A stretch of DNA of 64,000 nt from Acinetobacter sp. Ac_5812 (GTDB taxonomy: Bacteria > Pseudomonadota > Gammaproteobacteria > Pseudomonadales > Moraxellaceae). The stretch lies in contig NZ_LXUK01000005.1 of NCBI RefSeq assembly GCF_013072695.1, positions 124,001 to 188,000 of the forward strand, read 5' to 3'. Made by a program: the position numbers and the translations under genes. Each line of letters begins with the position of its first letter. Position 1 is the stretch's first letter. This document shows positions 8,447 through 15,894 of this stretch, piece by piece. The notes beneath the pieces were generated by a model that saw nothing but the letters and a program-made list of their open reading frames with translations, had not been told where the DNA came from and ran no database searches.

Positions 8447-9544
8447 ATGATAAAAACCAAGCGTCACTATGCAGCGATGGCATTGATCTTGTCACTTTTG
8501 GGATGTGATACATCTGGACGGGATGTTGAAAACAGCACAGCAAAGCAGGATAAAAACAAGATGAGTCAAATCTATTCCAATCAAGTTGCTGATGACAAAA
8601 TGTTGTTGGTGTTGTCTGCACCTTCTGTACATGATCCTTATTACAAGTCTGCTTTTCAACGGATTGTCGATTTCCAAATTGATTACGCCAAGTCCATTTT
8701 GGGCAATGATAATGTGGTGATTGTGGTGGATAAAGACACTAAGCCGTATTTCACAGGCAAAGTGCCTGAAGATATTTTACTGGTGGATGATGTCCGTGAT
8801 ATTTGGATGCGCGACTTCACTACGGTTAATCCAATGCAGCCTGTGCAATTTACCTATACTTGGGCCTCGATGACGCAGAAACAAAGTAAAGATGTGCAAA
8901 AAAGTTTTAGCCAATTTGCTGACCGTTATCAAATTCAAAGAGCCAAAACTGATTTGATGCTAGATGGGGGTAACCTAGTTGATGACTATGCGGGTCGTGT
9001 GATTACCACCACACGTTTCATGGAAGATAATGAGCTTAGTTATAACGAGGCCAAACAAGAGTTAAAAGCCACGTTGGGTGCAATTGAAGTTGCCATTCTA
9101 GAGCCAGATGAAGAAGTGCTGGCACATTCAGATGGTATGGTCAGTTGGGTGGATAAAAATACCTTGCTGGTGAATGACTATTCAAAAACACCAGCATTTA
9201 GAACCACCGTAATGAAGGAGTTAAAAGCTTCTTTTCCAACTGCAAAAATTGTGGAAGTGCCTGTTGAATATAAGACTAATCCGAAAGGTCAGTGGGAGGG
9301 TTTTGAGTCAGCATGTGGTGTGAATTTGAATGCCACGGTCACACATCACAATATTTATGTGCCAACCTTTAATATGCCGCATGATCAAAAAGCACTCACG
9401 ATCATCAAGCAGAATACTTCTAAGAAAGTTATTCCTGTGAATGCTGAAAGTGTTTGTCCAATGGGCGGCAGTGTGCGTTGTCTCACTTGGCAGGTGACAG
9501 GGGACAATGCTGCGAAACTGATTCAAGCGGCAAGAGATAAGTAA
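8447..9544 (+). CDS. lipoprotein of the agmatine / peptidylarginine deiminase family
   Basis: A 365-residue protein with a lipoprotein signal (MIKTKRHYAAMALILSLLGC, lipobox LLGC), so it is probably membrane-anchored outside the cytoplasm. Guanidine-deiminase landmarks follow in order: DIWMRDF, LDGGNLVDD, the histidine of AHSDGMVSW and the cysteine of MGGSVRCLTWQ near the C terminus. In agmatine deiminases the last motif usually reads GG-x-HCxTQ; here Arg precedes the cysteine. It probably hydrolyses a guanidino compound or peptidyl-arginine to a citrulline-type product. TTG at 8411 and ATG at 8417 are in-frame alternatives; 8447 is preferred because it gives a compact signal peptide. Confidence 0.82.
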   Translation: MIKTKRHYAAMALILSLLGCDTSGRDVENSTAKQDKNKMSQIYSNQVADDKMLLVLSAPSVHDPYYKSAFQRIVDFQIDYAKSILGNDNVVIVVDKDTKPYFTGKVPEDILLVDDVRDIWMRDFTTVNPMQPVQFTYTWASMTQKQSKDVQKSFSQFADRYQIQRAKTDLMLDGGNLVDDYAGRVITTTRFMEDNELSYNEAKQELKATLGAIEVAILEPDEEVLAHSDGMVSWVDKNTLLVNDYSKTPAFRTTVMKELKASFPTAKIVEVPVEYKTNPKGQWEGFESACGVNLNATVTHHNIYVPTFNMPHDQKALTIIKQNTSKKVIPVNAESVCPMGGSVRCLTWQVTGDNAAKLIQAARDK

Positions 9545-9550
9545 TTGATT

Positions 9551-9593
9551 TATAACTTGCATCGACTGGTTCACAAGCCGATGCAAGTTGTAT
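9551..9593. terminator. hairpin downstream of the deiminase lipoprotein gene
   Basis: AACTTGCATCG and CGATGCAAGTT form a perfect 11-bp stem just after the stop codon. The following T content is low, so termination efficiency is uncertain. Confidence 0.5.
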
Positions 9594-9627
9594 AAACTCA
9601 CATGCCTTTTTATTGTGCTAATAACAA

Positions 9628-10164
9628 ATGAAATTTATTAATATTATTGGTACCACAGGTTCAGGTAAATCGACGCTTGCCCGACAGTTGGCGCAAAAAC
9701 AACAATTACAATACATCGAACTGGATAATTTACTTTGGTTGGATGACTGGCAGGAGTCACCGAATGATGATTTTTTTGACAAGCTTAAATCAAGCATGGA
9801 CGCGGCACCCGCTGGTTGGGTGATTGATAATCTGTATACGCGTAGTATCGATAGGATTTGGTCTGAGGTCGATACGGTGATCTGGTTGGATTATTCATTT
9901 TCGATCAATTTATATCGACTGACAAAACGAACCTTGTGGCGGGCTTTGAGTCGAGAACGATTATGGGAAGATTCAAACAATAGAGAGAGTTGGAAAATGA
10001 TGTTCTCCAAGAAATCGATCTTTCTGTGGATGTTGCAGAAATATCCGCAAAATAAGCGGCGATATTTAGCCATGATGCAACATCCAGACTATCAGCATAT
10101 TCGGTTTATACATTTAACCACACCAACGCAAACGAGGCGTTTTTTAGAAAGTCTACACTTATAA
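9628..10164 (+). CDS. P-loop kinase, FlaR/topology-modulation type (copy 1)
   Basis: A 178-residue ATPase with a Walker A loop at the N terminus (GTTGSGKST, residues 8-16) and the layout of adenylate-kinase-like proteins annotated as DNA topology modulation protein FlaR. A lid-type arginine-rich stretch and NNRESWKMMFSKKS follow. The neighbour at 10218-10763 is a clear tandem duplicate. In this copy the family's usual DGNY substrate-side motif reads DNLY, which may mean an altered specificity. Substrate is unknown. It lies upstream of the second kinase and the NUDIX gene on the same strand. Confidence 0.78.
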   Translation: MKFINIIGTTGSGKSTLARQLAQKQQLQYIELDNLLWLDDWQESPNDDFFDKLKSSMDAAPAGWVIDNLYTRSIDRIWSEVDTVIWLDYSFSINLYRLTKRTLWRALSRERLWEDSNNRESWKMMFSKKSIFLWMLQKYPQNKRRYLAMMQHPDYQHIRFIHLTTPTQTRRFLESLHL

Positions 10165-10207
10165 ATACTCATCATCAGTGTAAGTAAAATCATGTGTTAT
10201 ACAATCA

Positions 10208-10217
10208 GGGGGGGGGG
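10208..10217 (+). repeat. ten-guanine homopolymer before a start codon
   Basis: Ten consecutive G residues directly precede the ATG at 10218, occupying the position of the ribosome binding site. A tract this long is exceptional in such an AT-rich sequence and is prone to slipped-strand length change. Confidence 0.7.
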
Positions 10218-10763
10218 ATGAAATTTATTAATGTTGTCGGAACATCTGCTTCAGGGAAAACCACTTTTGCTCGTCAGCTTGCTCAAAAGCTGGCTGTGGC
10301 GCATATTGAAATGGATGATTTGTTTTGGTTGGATAATTGGCAGGAAACACCTGATCAGGAATTTTTTGCTAAATTACAAGCTCAAATGGAGCAAGCCACT
10401 GCTGGATGGGTGCTTGATGGTAATTATTCTCGAACGCAGGATTTGAAGCAGAGATATGTTGATACGATTATTTGGTTAGATTATTCCTTTTCCTTGAATC
10501 TGTATCGCTCAGTGAAACGGGCGATCAGTCGAGCAGTAACGCAAAAAAGATTGTGGGCGAGTTCGAATAATCGAGAAAGTTTTAAGAGCAGTTTTCTGTC
10601 TAAAGATTCGATTATTTTATGGATGATTAGTCATCATGCTAAAAATCGGAAAAAGTATTTGACGATGATGAATGATCCCCAATACCAGCAAATTCGATTT
10701 GTTCATTTAAGCTCCCCGAAACAAGCAGCTGAGTTTTTACAGCAGATTAAGGCTAAACAATGA
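10218..10763 (+). CDS. P-loop kinase, FlaR/topology-modulation type (copy 2)
   Basis: A 181-residue paralogue of the preceding gene, with Walker A GTSASGKTT and the intact motif LDGNYSRT. The two proteins align over their full length, for example RQLAQK, WQETP, IIWLDYSF and SSNNRES. The start codon is directly preceded by a run of ten G. An in-frame GTG at 10194 reads through the tract, while an ATG at 10192 gives a nine-codon frame ending in the TGA that overlaps this start, so tract length could change which frame is translated. The stop overlaps the NUDIX start (ATGA), indicating translational coupling. Confidence 0.8.
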   Translation: MKFINVVGTSASGKTTFARQLAQKLAVAHIEMDDLFWLDNWQETPDQEFFAKLQAQMEQATAGWVLDGNYSRTQDLKQRYVDTIIWLDYSFSLNLYRSVKRAISRAVTQKRLWASSNNRESFKSSFLSKDSIILWMISHHAKNRKKYLTMMNDPQYQQIRFVHLSSPKQAAEFLQQIKAKQ

Positions 10764-11191
10764 CATCTATTCGCGCCAAAGCGTTATGCCTATTTCGCCA
10801 CAATGACAAGGTCTTACTTGCAAAAGCGTATGATCCCAACAAGGACGAATATTTTTTCAGACCAATTGGTGGTGGTGTTGAGTTTGGAGAAACTTCTGTG
10901 CAGGCAATAGAACGAGAAGTCGAAGAGGAAATTCAGCAGCAGATAACACAGCCAAAACTTATCTGTGTATTGGAAAATCTATTTCGCTTTGATGGGCAGC
11001 AAGGCCATGAAATTGTGTTTGTATATGATGCCAAATTTGTCGATTCGGATGTGTACAACAAGCAAGAAATACAGGGTAATGAAACCAATGGATATCGCTA
11101 TATCGCACAGTGGCTGAGTCGAGAACAAATAAAACTCACTCAATCTCCTGTTTATCCAAAAGGCATTGAGCAATGGCTATTCAATGCGTAG
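10760..11191 (+). CDS. NUDIX hydrolase
   Basis: A 143-residue NUDIX-fold pyrophosphohydrolase. The Nudix box is recognisable from residue 33 (GGGVEFGETSVQAIEREVEE), with the expected glycine, arginine and glutamate metal ligands. The family hydrolyses nucleoside diphosphates linked to another moiety; the substrate here is unknown. The start ATG overlaps the stop of the upstream kinase gene, so the two products are probably made together and may act on related nucleotides. It converges with the GNAT gene, leaving only one base between stops. Confidence 0.85.
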   Translation: MTSIRAKALCLFRHNDKVLLAKAYDPNKDEYFFRPIGGGVEFGETSVQAIEREVEEEIQQQITQPKLICVLENLFRFDGQQGHEIVFVYDAKFVDSDVYNKQEIQGNETNGYRYIAQWLSREQIKLTQSPVYPKGIEQWLFNA

Positions 11192-11192
11192 A

Positions 11193-11678
11193 TCATCTCA
11201 AGTTTGCGTTTATGGACTCATTCGATAAATCTAAATGAAAGAATTGGTTATAGGCTGATTCGGTATATTCTGCGAAAGCTGCACCTTGAACAAAGCCAAA
11301 CTTCTTATAAAGTTTGATTGCTGCATCAAAGTGAACGTCTTTTCCCGTTTCTAAACTGACTCGTTGATATTGACGCTCTTGAGCAACTTTCAGTAAATAC
11401 TCCAGCAGCTGCTTTGCGACACCTTGGCGCAAATGGTCGGGATGAGTCCGCATAGATTTGATTTCTGCATGGTCGGGTGTCAGTTCTTGAATTGCGCCAC
11501 AACCCAGTAATTCTTTATCGTTCCATAAGGTATAGACGCTAATTGAATCTTTTTGCAGGCTGCTGAGGTCTAAAGCAAAACGATGCTCAAGTGGAGTGTT
11601 TTGATGCAGGCCATACAAATGGATATGAATCAAATTTTGAACTTGTGGGTGAGAGAAGTCAGCTTTTTTAATGATCAT
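11193..11678 (-). CDS. GNAT family N-acetyltransferase
   Basis: A 161-residue acetyltransferase. The acetyl-CoA binding motif A is RTHPDHLRQGVAKQLLEYLL at about residues 96-115, preceded by the beta-4 strand AEIKSM and followed by VSLETG and LYKKFGF, as in the PhnO/YjdJ-like subgroup. The acceptor substrate is unknown. It is probably monocistronic and converges with the NUDIX gene. Confidence 0.85.
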   Translation of the reverse strand: MIIKKADFSHPQVQNLIHIHLYGLHQNTPLEHRFALDLSSLQKDSISVYTLWNDKELLGCGAIQELTPDHAEIKSMRTHPDHLRQGVAKQLLEYLLKVAQERQYQRVSLETGKDVHFDAAIKLYKKFGFVQGAAFAEYTESAYNQFFHLDLSNESINANLR

Positions 11679-11727
11679 TGTTATTCAAGCAAATTGTAGA
11701 GGTCTGCTTGATTATTAGCATATTTAA

Positions 11728-11765
11728 AATGCAGTGTTCAACTACATCAGGTTAAACACTGCATT
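11728..11765 (-). terminator. hairpin downstream of the AraC gene
   Basis: AATGCAGTGTT and AACACTGCATT form a perfect 11-bp stem with a 16-base loop, followed on the minus strand by TTTAAAT. It is a likely transcript end for the AraC gene. Confidence 0.6.
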
Positions 11766-11772
11766 GAAACGA

Positions 11773-12786
11773 TTAGTTGTGATGACCGTGTAATTGGCGA
11801 TATAGACCAGGGGTAACACCTGTCCATTTTTTAAAGGCACGGTGGAAAGTACTGGTTTCACTAAAGCCGACTTGCTGTGCTACATCTTCAAGAGTGAGAT
11901 TAGGAGTCAACAATAAATGAATCGCCGCATCACGACGTAAGGCATCCTTAACACCTTGATAGCTTTTGCCTTCGGCAGCCAAACGACGACGTAAAGTTTG
12001 TGGCGATAAATACAACATTGCTGCCACATCGTTGAGCGTTGGCATTTCTTCGCCAATCTGGCTCTTTAATACATCGCGAATGCGTGAAGTCAATGAGTTG
12101 GTATTTTTGAACTTCACTAATAATTGTGCAGGTGCTGCTTTTAAGAACTCTTCTAAAGTCTTTTCATCCTGACGGATTGGGAGATCTAGATAATCTGCTG
12201 CAAAGGTAATTTCTGTACGGGGTGCATCGAATTGCATCACTGGGGCGAAGAACAATGCATCGTATTCATCAGCATGATTCGGACGCTCATAACCAAAATG
12301 CACACGCTCTAAAGGTAGGCGACGTTCAATTAACCATGATGCTAGACCGTGCCAGATCATCAGCATGCTTTCAGTAATGAAATGATCAGGGTCTAAAGCT
12401 TTAGGGATATGCGGCACTAAACGTGCTTCATGCTTGTCACGTTCCAAGCTAACTGACCATTCATCTCCAAACAATTTGTAGAATTGAGAGGAGAGTTCCA
12501 GTGCTTGCCCAAGGGTCTTAGAATGGATAATTAATTGGCACATGATCGCAAATGTACCCAAGCGACGTGGCTGTACATCGAAACCGACGTGTTCGTCTTG
12601 GGTGACCATCCATAACATTTTTACAAAACGGGTGTACTGCTCTGGAGAGATTCGAGCCTTCGGTTGGCGGAGTAATTCAGCCTCTATGCCGACATGTGAA
12701 AGTAATGTTTCAACGTCCATGCCTAGGCGTTTAACACCTGTTAAAGCCGCATTCACGAAGTGGATGCTGATCGTATCACGGCTCAT
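11773..12786 (-). CDS. AraC-family transcriptional regulator (OruR/ArgR-like)
   Basis: A 337-residue regulator. Residues about 25-210 form an N-terminal sensor domain of the type found in OruR-like AraC proteins, and residues 240-335 carry the double helix-turn-helix (LSPQTLRRRLAAEGKSYQGV and VAQQVGFSETSTFHRAFKKW). The start at 12786 has AAGGA seven bases upstream. The longer in-frame start at 12891 would read into a dispersed repeat and adds unrelated residues. It is divergent from the CoA-transferase gene at 13265, which is a plausible target, but that is inference. Confidence 0.88.
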   Translation of the reverse strand: MSRDTISIHFVNAALTGVKRLGMDVETLLSHVGIEAELLRQPKARISPEQYTRFVKMLWMVTQDEHVGFDVQPRRLGTFAIMCQLIIHSKTLGQALELSSQFYKLFGDEWSVSLERDKHEARLVPHIPKALDPDHFITESMLMIWHGLASWLIERRLPLERVHFGYERPNHADEYDALFFAPVMQFDAPRTEITFAADYLDLPIRQDEKTLEEFLKAAPAQLLVKFKNTNSLTSRIRDVLKSQIGEEMPTLNDVAAMLYLSPQTLRRRLAAEGKSYQGVKDALRRDAAIHLLLTPNLTLEDVAQQVGFSETSTFHRAFKKWTGVTPGLYRQLHGHHN

Positions 12787-12849
12787 ATTGAATCCTTCAG
12801 TTTCTTTACTATTCACGATAATTGACCTAAATAACCGTCTAAAATAAAA

Positions 12850-13117
12850 AGGGCTTGTTAGTTGATCAGATATAGCTGCGACAATAGACATTTTTTAGAT
12901 GGTACAAGACGTGGCTTGTGAAATTTAGTACTTCTAAATGAGCATGACATAACGCAGTAGCATCAAAAAATGCCTTTGTCCCGTAGGGTTGTAACAAAAA
13001 TTTCCTCATACATCGTTATGAAACTCGGAAATGAATTGTCATTCCTGTCGTTTCATGCCTCGTCTGATAAAATTTTTGCTAACAACGCAACATATATATG
13101 ATCAATTAACAAGCCCT
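12850..13117. repeat. dispersed 268-bp element with inverted ends, copy 3 (variant ends)
   Basis: The ends are AGGGCTTGTTAGTTGATCA and its near complement TGATCAATTAACAAGCCCT, giving terminal inverted repeats of about 19-25 bp. Read on the minus strand, its interior aligns in order with the copies at 4212 and 29207 (GGCATGAAACGA, GAGTTTCATAACG, CCCTACGGGACA, GCGTTATG, CATTTAGAA, CTAAAAAATG). The terminal sequence differs from that of the other copies at both ends in a matched way. It occupies most of the 12787-13264 intergenic region. The remaining 147 bp before the CoA-transferase gene should hold its promoter, but I could not fix one with confidence. Confidence 0.8.
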
Positions 13118-13264
13118 ATGGCAATTGACAAGAAAAATAATTGCGCCTTGTATACATGTTAAATTGCCGAAACTATCAAGGTAAATGGCTGAACATGACA
13201 TTGTTTTTGTGTTTATCCACACCTAGTATAAAAGAAAATTTGAACAAATTGAGTAAAAATTATT

Positions 13265-14383
13265 ATGCCATCTGCACTAAAGGGATTGAAAGTCCTCGAT
13301 TTTTCGACTTTATTACCAGGACCATTTGCCAGTATGTACCTTGCGGACATGGGTGCAGAAGTTATCCATGTTGAATCACCGACGCGTCCAGACCTTGTAC
13401 GGATTATGCCACCCTATGCCAATGGTCAGGCCACTGCGCATAGTTATCTGAATCGGAATAAGCAGTCGATTGCACTCGACCTCAAAGATGCAGCCAATAT
13501 TGAACTGATCAAAAATAAAATCTCTGAGTTCGATATTGTGCTGGAACAGTTCCGTCCCGATGTGATGCGCCGTTTAGGTTTGGACTATGAAACGTTGGCC
13601 GAGATTAACCCACGTTTAATCTACTGTTCAATTACAGGTTATGGTCAGACTGGCGCGTATAAAGATCGGGCGGGTCATGACATTAACTATTTAGCATTGG
13701 CAGGCGTGTCTGGGCATAGTGGTCGTCAAGATGGTGGACCGCCACCCTTGGGCATTCAAATTGCCGATGTAGCGGGTGGTTCTTTGCATGCAGTGATTGG
13801 CATTCTTGCAGCTGTGGTTGAACGTCAACGCAGTGGTCTGGGGCAATATCTTGATATTTCGATGACGGATTGTGTGGCGAGTTTAAATAGTATGGCGGCT
13901 TCAGCCAGTCTGGCCGGGCAAACGCCACAAGCACCAGAGGCGGGAATGCTGAATGGTGCAAGCTTCTATGATTATTATCAAACCAAAGATGGTCGCTATT
14001 TTTCAGTGGGAAGTTTAGAACCACAATTTATGACAGGCTTGGCTGCAGCACTAGAATTACCCGTGTTGCTTGCAAAAGGAACCTCGTTTGACCCTGAAGA
14101 TCGTCAAGCGGTAAAGCAAGCCTTGCAGGAAAAGTTTAAAACGCAAAACTTTGCCGAATGGCAAGATATGTTCCAAAGCTTGGATATTTGTGTAGAACCA
14201 GTTCTCAGTCTGGATGAAGCGTTGGTCTCGCCAATGGCTCAACAAAGAGGCTGGGTGGTTGATGTGCCAGTATCGGAAAATGCATTACAAACTGAGCCAC
14301 AGTTGGCCTGTCCGATCAAGTTTTCACGTTCGCAAATGAAGTATGCCTTTATCGGTCAGGGTTTGGGTGAGGGTAAATGGTAG
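13265..14383 (+). CDS. CaiB/BaiF family CoA-transferase
   Basis: A 372-residue family III CoA-transferase or racemase. It opens with the typical LKGLKVLDFSTLLPGPFASM strand-loop and continues with HVESPTRPD, NRNKQSIALDLK and the catalytic aspartate region GHDINYLALAG near residue 140. Family members transfer CoA between carboxylic acids or racemise 2-methylacyl-CoA; which reaction applies cannot be decided. It is divergent from an AraC regulator, with a dispersed repeat in between. No close downstream partner is on the same strand before oprB. Confidence 0.85.
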   Translation: MPSALKGLKVLDFSTLLPGPFASMYLADMGAEVIHVESPTRPDLVRIMPPYANGQATAHSYLNRNKQSIALDLKDAANIELIKNKISEFDIVLEQFRPDVMRRLGLDYETLAEINPRLIYCSITGYGQTGAYKDRAGHDINYLALAGVSGHSGRQDGGPPPLGIQIADVAGGSLHAVIGILAAVVERQRSGLGQYLDISMTDCVASLNSMAASASLAGQTPQAPEAGMLNGASFYDYYQTKDGRYFSVGSLEPQFMTGLAAALELPVLLAKGTSFDPEDRQAVKQALQEKFKTQNFAEWQDMFQSLDICVEPVLSLDEALVSPMAQQRGWVVDVPVSENALQTEPQLACPIKFSRSQMKYAFIGQGLGEGKW

Positions 14384-14466
14384 AAAATATGTGCGACTAA
14401 TCACTGATTGTTAAAATATTGTACAGATTGTTAACATTTTGAATAAGTTGTAATTTAAAAATGAGA

Positions 14467-14500
14467 GTAACCTTTTATACACAATAACATAAAAGGTTAC
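14467..14500 (+). promoter_or_regulatory. perfect 12-bp hairpin covering the oprB ribosome binding site
   Basis: GTAACCTTTTAT and ATAAAAGGTTAC are exact complements with a 10-base spacer. The right arm contains AAAGG, the only plausible Shine-Dalgarno sequence for the ATG at 14507. In RNA the stem would hide that site; as DNA it is a perfect operator-like dyad. Confidence 0.65.
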
Positions 14501-14506
14501 GTAAAC

Positions 14507-15751
14507 ATGACAATCTCTAAGTCTTTGATTGTTTCTTGTTTATCCGTTCTATCATTGAGTCTTTTCACACAACATACTCAAGCAGCATCTTCCGCATTTG
14601 ACCCAAATGGTCAATGGCTGTTTGGTGATTGGAACGGTCAACGCACTGCGTTGCAAGAACAGGGTTACAAATTTTCTGCTGATTACACAGGTGAATTTGC
14701 AGGGGTTTTAGATTCTAAGCAATACTCAAGCCATGGCAGTGAATTTACTGGGCAATTGGCTTTAGGTACTAATTTCGACCTAAATAAAATTTTAGGTTGG
14801 CAAGATACTGAGGCCCAGATCACGGTGACATACCGTGATGGACAGCCTTTGTCACAAACCGCAGATGGCTTACAAGGTCACCAAAGTTCTGTACAAGAAG
14901 TTTGGGGTCGTGGTCAAACTTGGCGTTTAACCGACCTCTGGATCAAAAAGAAATTTTTAGATCAAGCTTTAGATATTAAAGTGGGTCGTTTTGGTGAAGG
15001 TGAAGACTTCAACAGTTTTAACTGTGATTTCCAGAACTTATCATTATGTGGTTCTCAGGTGGGTAACTGGGTTGGTGATCAATGGTACAACTGGCCTGTG
15101 AGCCAATGGGCATTGCGTGTCAAATATAACCTCCAGCCAGACCTATATGCACAAATCGGGGCATATGAATATAACCCTGAGAACTTACAGCGCGGCAAAG
15201 GTTTTAACCTAAGTACAGATGGCTCTCGTGGTGCGATTATTCCTGCAGAAGTGGTCTGGAATCCTAAATTAGGCGCATTGTCTCTGCCTGGTGAATACCG
15301 CTTTGGTTATTATTACAGCACAGCCGATGCCGCAGAAATTGAGAATCCTGCCAAAACTGGACATAAACAAGGCGGCTGGTTTACTGCGAAGCAGCAGCTC
15401 ACTCGTCATGACGGTCAATCAGATCGAGGTCTAACAGGCTTTGTCAATGTCACGGTACATGATTCGAAAACCAATGCGATCAAAGACATGCAAAATGTCG
15501 GTTTAGTCTATAAGGGTTTATTGGATCAACGTCCTCAAGATGAACTGGCTATAGGTGTTGCTCGTATTCATGCCAATGATAAAAACAACAGTCTGTTGGA
15601 TGAAGAATATAACACTGAGTTGTACTACGGCATTCATGCCACCAACTGGTTGACGATTCGTCCAAATATTCAATATGTCCACCATGTTGGCGCATTGAAG
15701 GATGGTGATAAGACTTGGGTGGGCGGGATTAAGTTCCAAACCATTTTCTAA
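14507..15751 (+). CDS. oprB: carbohydrate-selective porin, OprB family
   Basis: A 414-residue outer-membrane porin. A signal peptide (about residues 1-26, ending THTQA-like before SSAFDP) precedes a mature beta-barrel that starts with GQWLFGDWNGQRTALQEQGY, the characteristic OprB opening. Alternating strands continue to the terminal phenylalanine (GIKFQTIF). It admits glucose and other sugars to the periplasm. The quinoprotein glucose dehydrogenase follows 143 bases downstream, so the pair forms a glucose-oxidation module. A perfect hairpin lies over its ribosome binding site. Confidence 0.9.
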   Translation: MTISKSLIVSCLSVLSLSLFTQHTQAASSAFDPNGQWLFGDWNGQRTALQEQGYKFSADYTGEFAGVLDSKQYSSHGSEFTGQLALGTNFDLNKILGWQDTEAQITVTYRDGQPLSQTADGLQGHQSSVQEVWGRGQTWRLTDLWIKKKFLDQALDIKVGRFGEGEDFNSFNCDFQNLSLCGSQVGNWVGDQWYNWPVSQWALRVKYNLQPDLYAQIGAYEYNPENLQRGKGFNLSTDGSRGAIIPAEVVWNPKLGALSLPGEYRFGYYYSTADAAEIENPAKTGHKQGGWFTAKQQLTRHDGQSDRGLTGFVNVTVHDSKTNAIKDMQNVGLVYKGLLDQRPQDELAIGVARIHANDKNNSLLDEEYNTELYYGIHATNWLTIRPNIQYVHHVGALKDGDKTWVGGIKFQTIF

Positions 15752-15894
15752 TTTCGATACTCGGGCAGTTTTGCAGATGCAGTCCAGATGATGGGCGATA
15801 TCTGCAAGATTGTTATTGTGATTTGAACTCGACCATTGAATAGATAAGTCATCTTTTTAGTGGATCCAAAATATAAAAGATGCAAGGTGATCTT

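Noticed and set aside
12787..12891. N-terminal extension of the AraC regulator
   Set aside because: It runs into a dispersed repeat, and the start at 12786 has a strong ribosome binding site.
15769..15826. Imperfect hairpin between oprB and gcd
   Set aside because: The stem TTGCAGAT/ATCTGCAA is short with a long loop and no firm T tract; the two genes may be read as one transcript.
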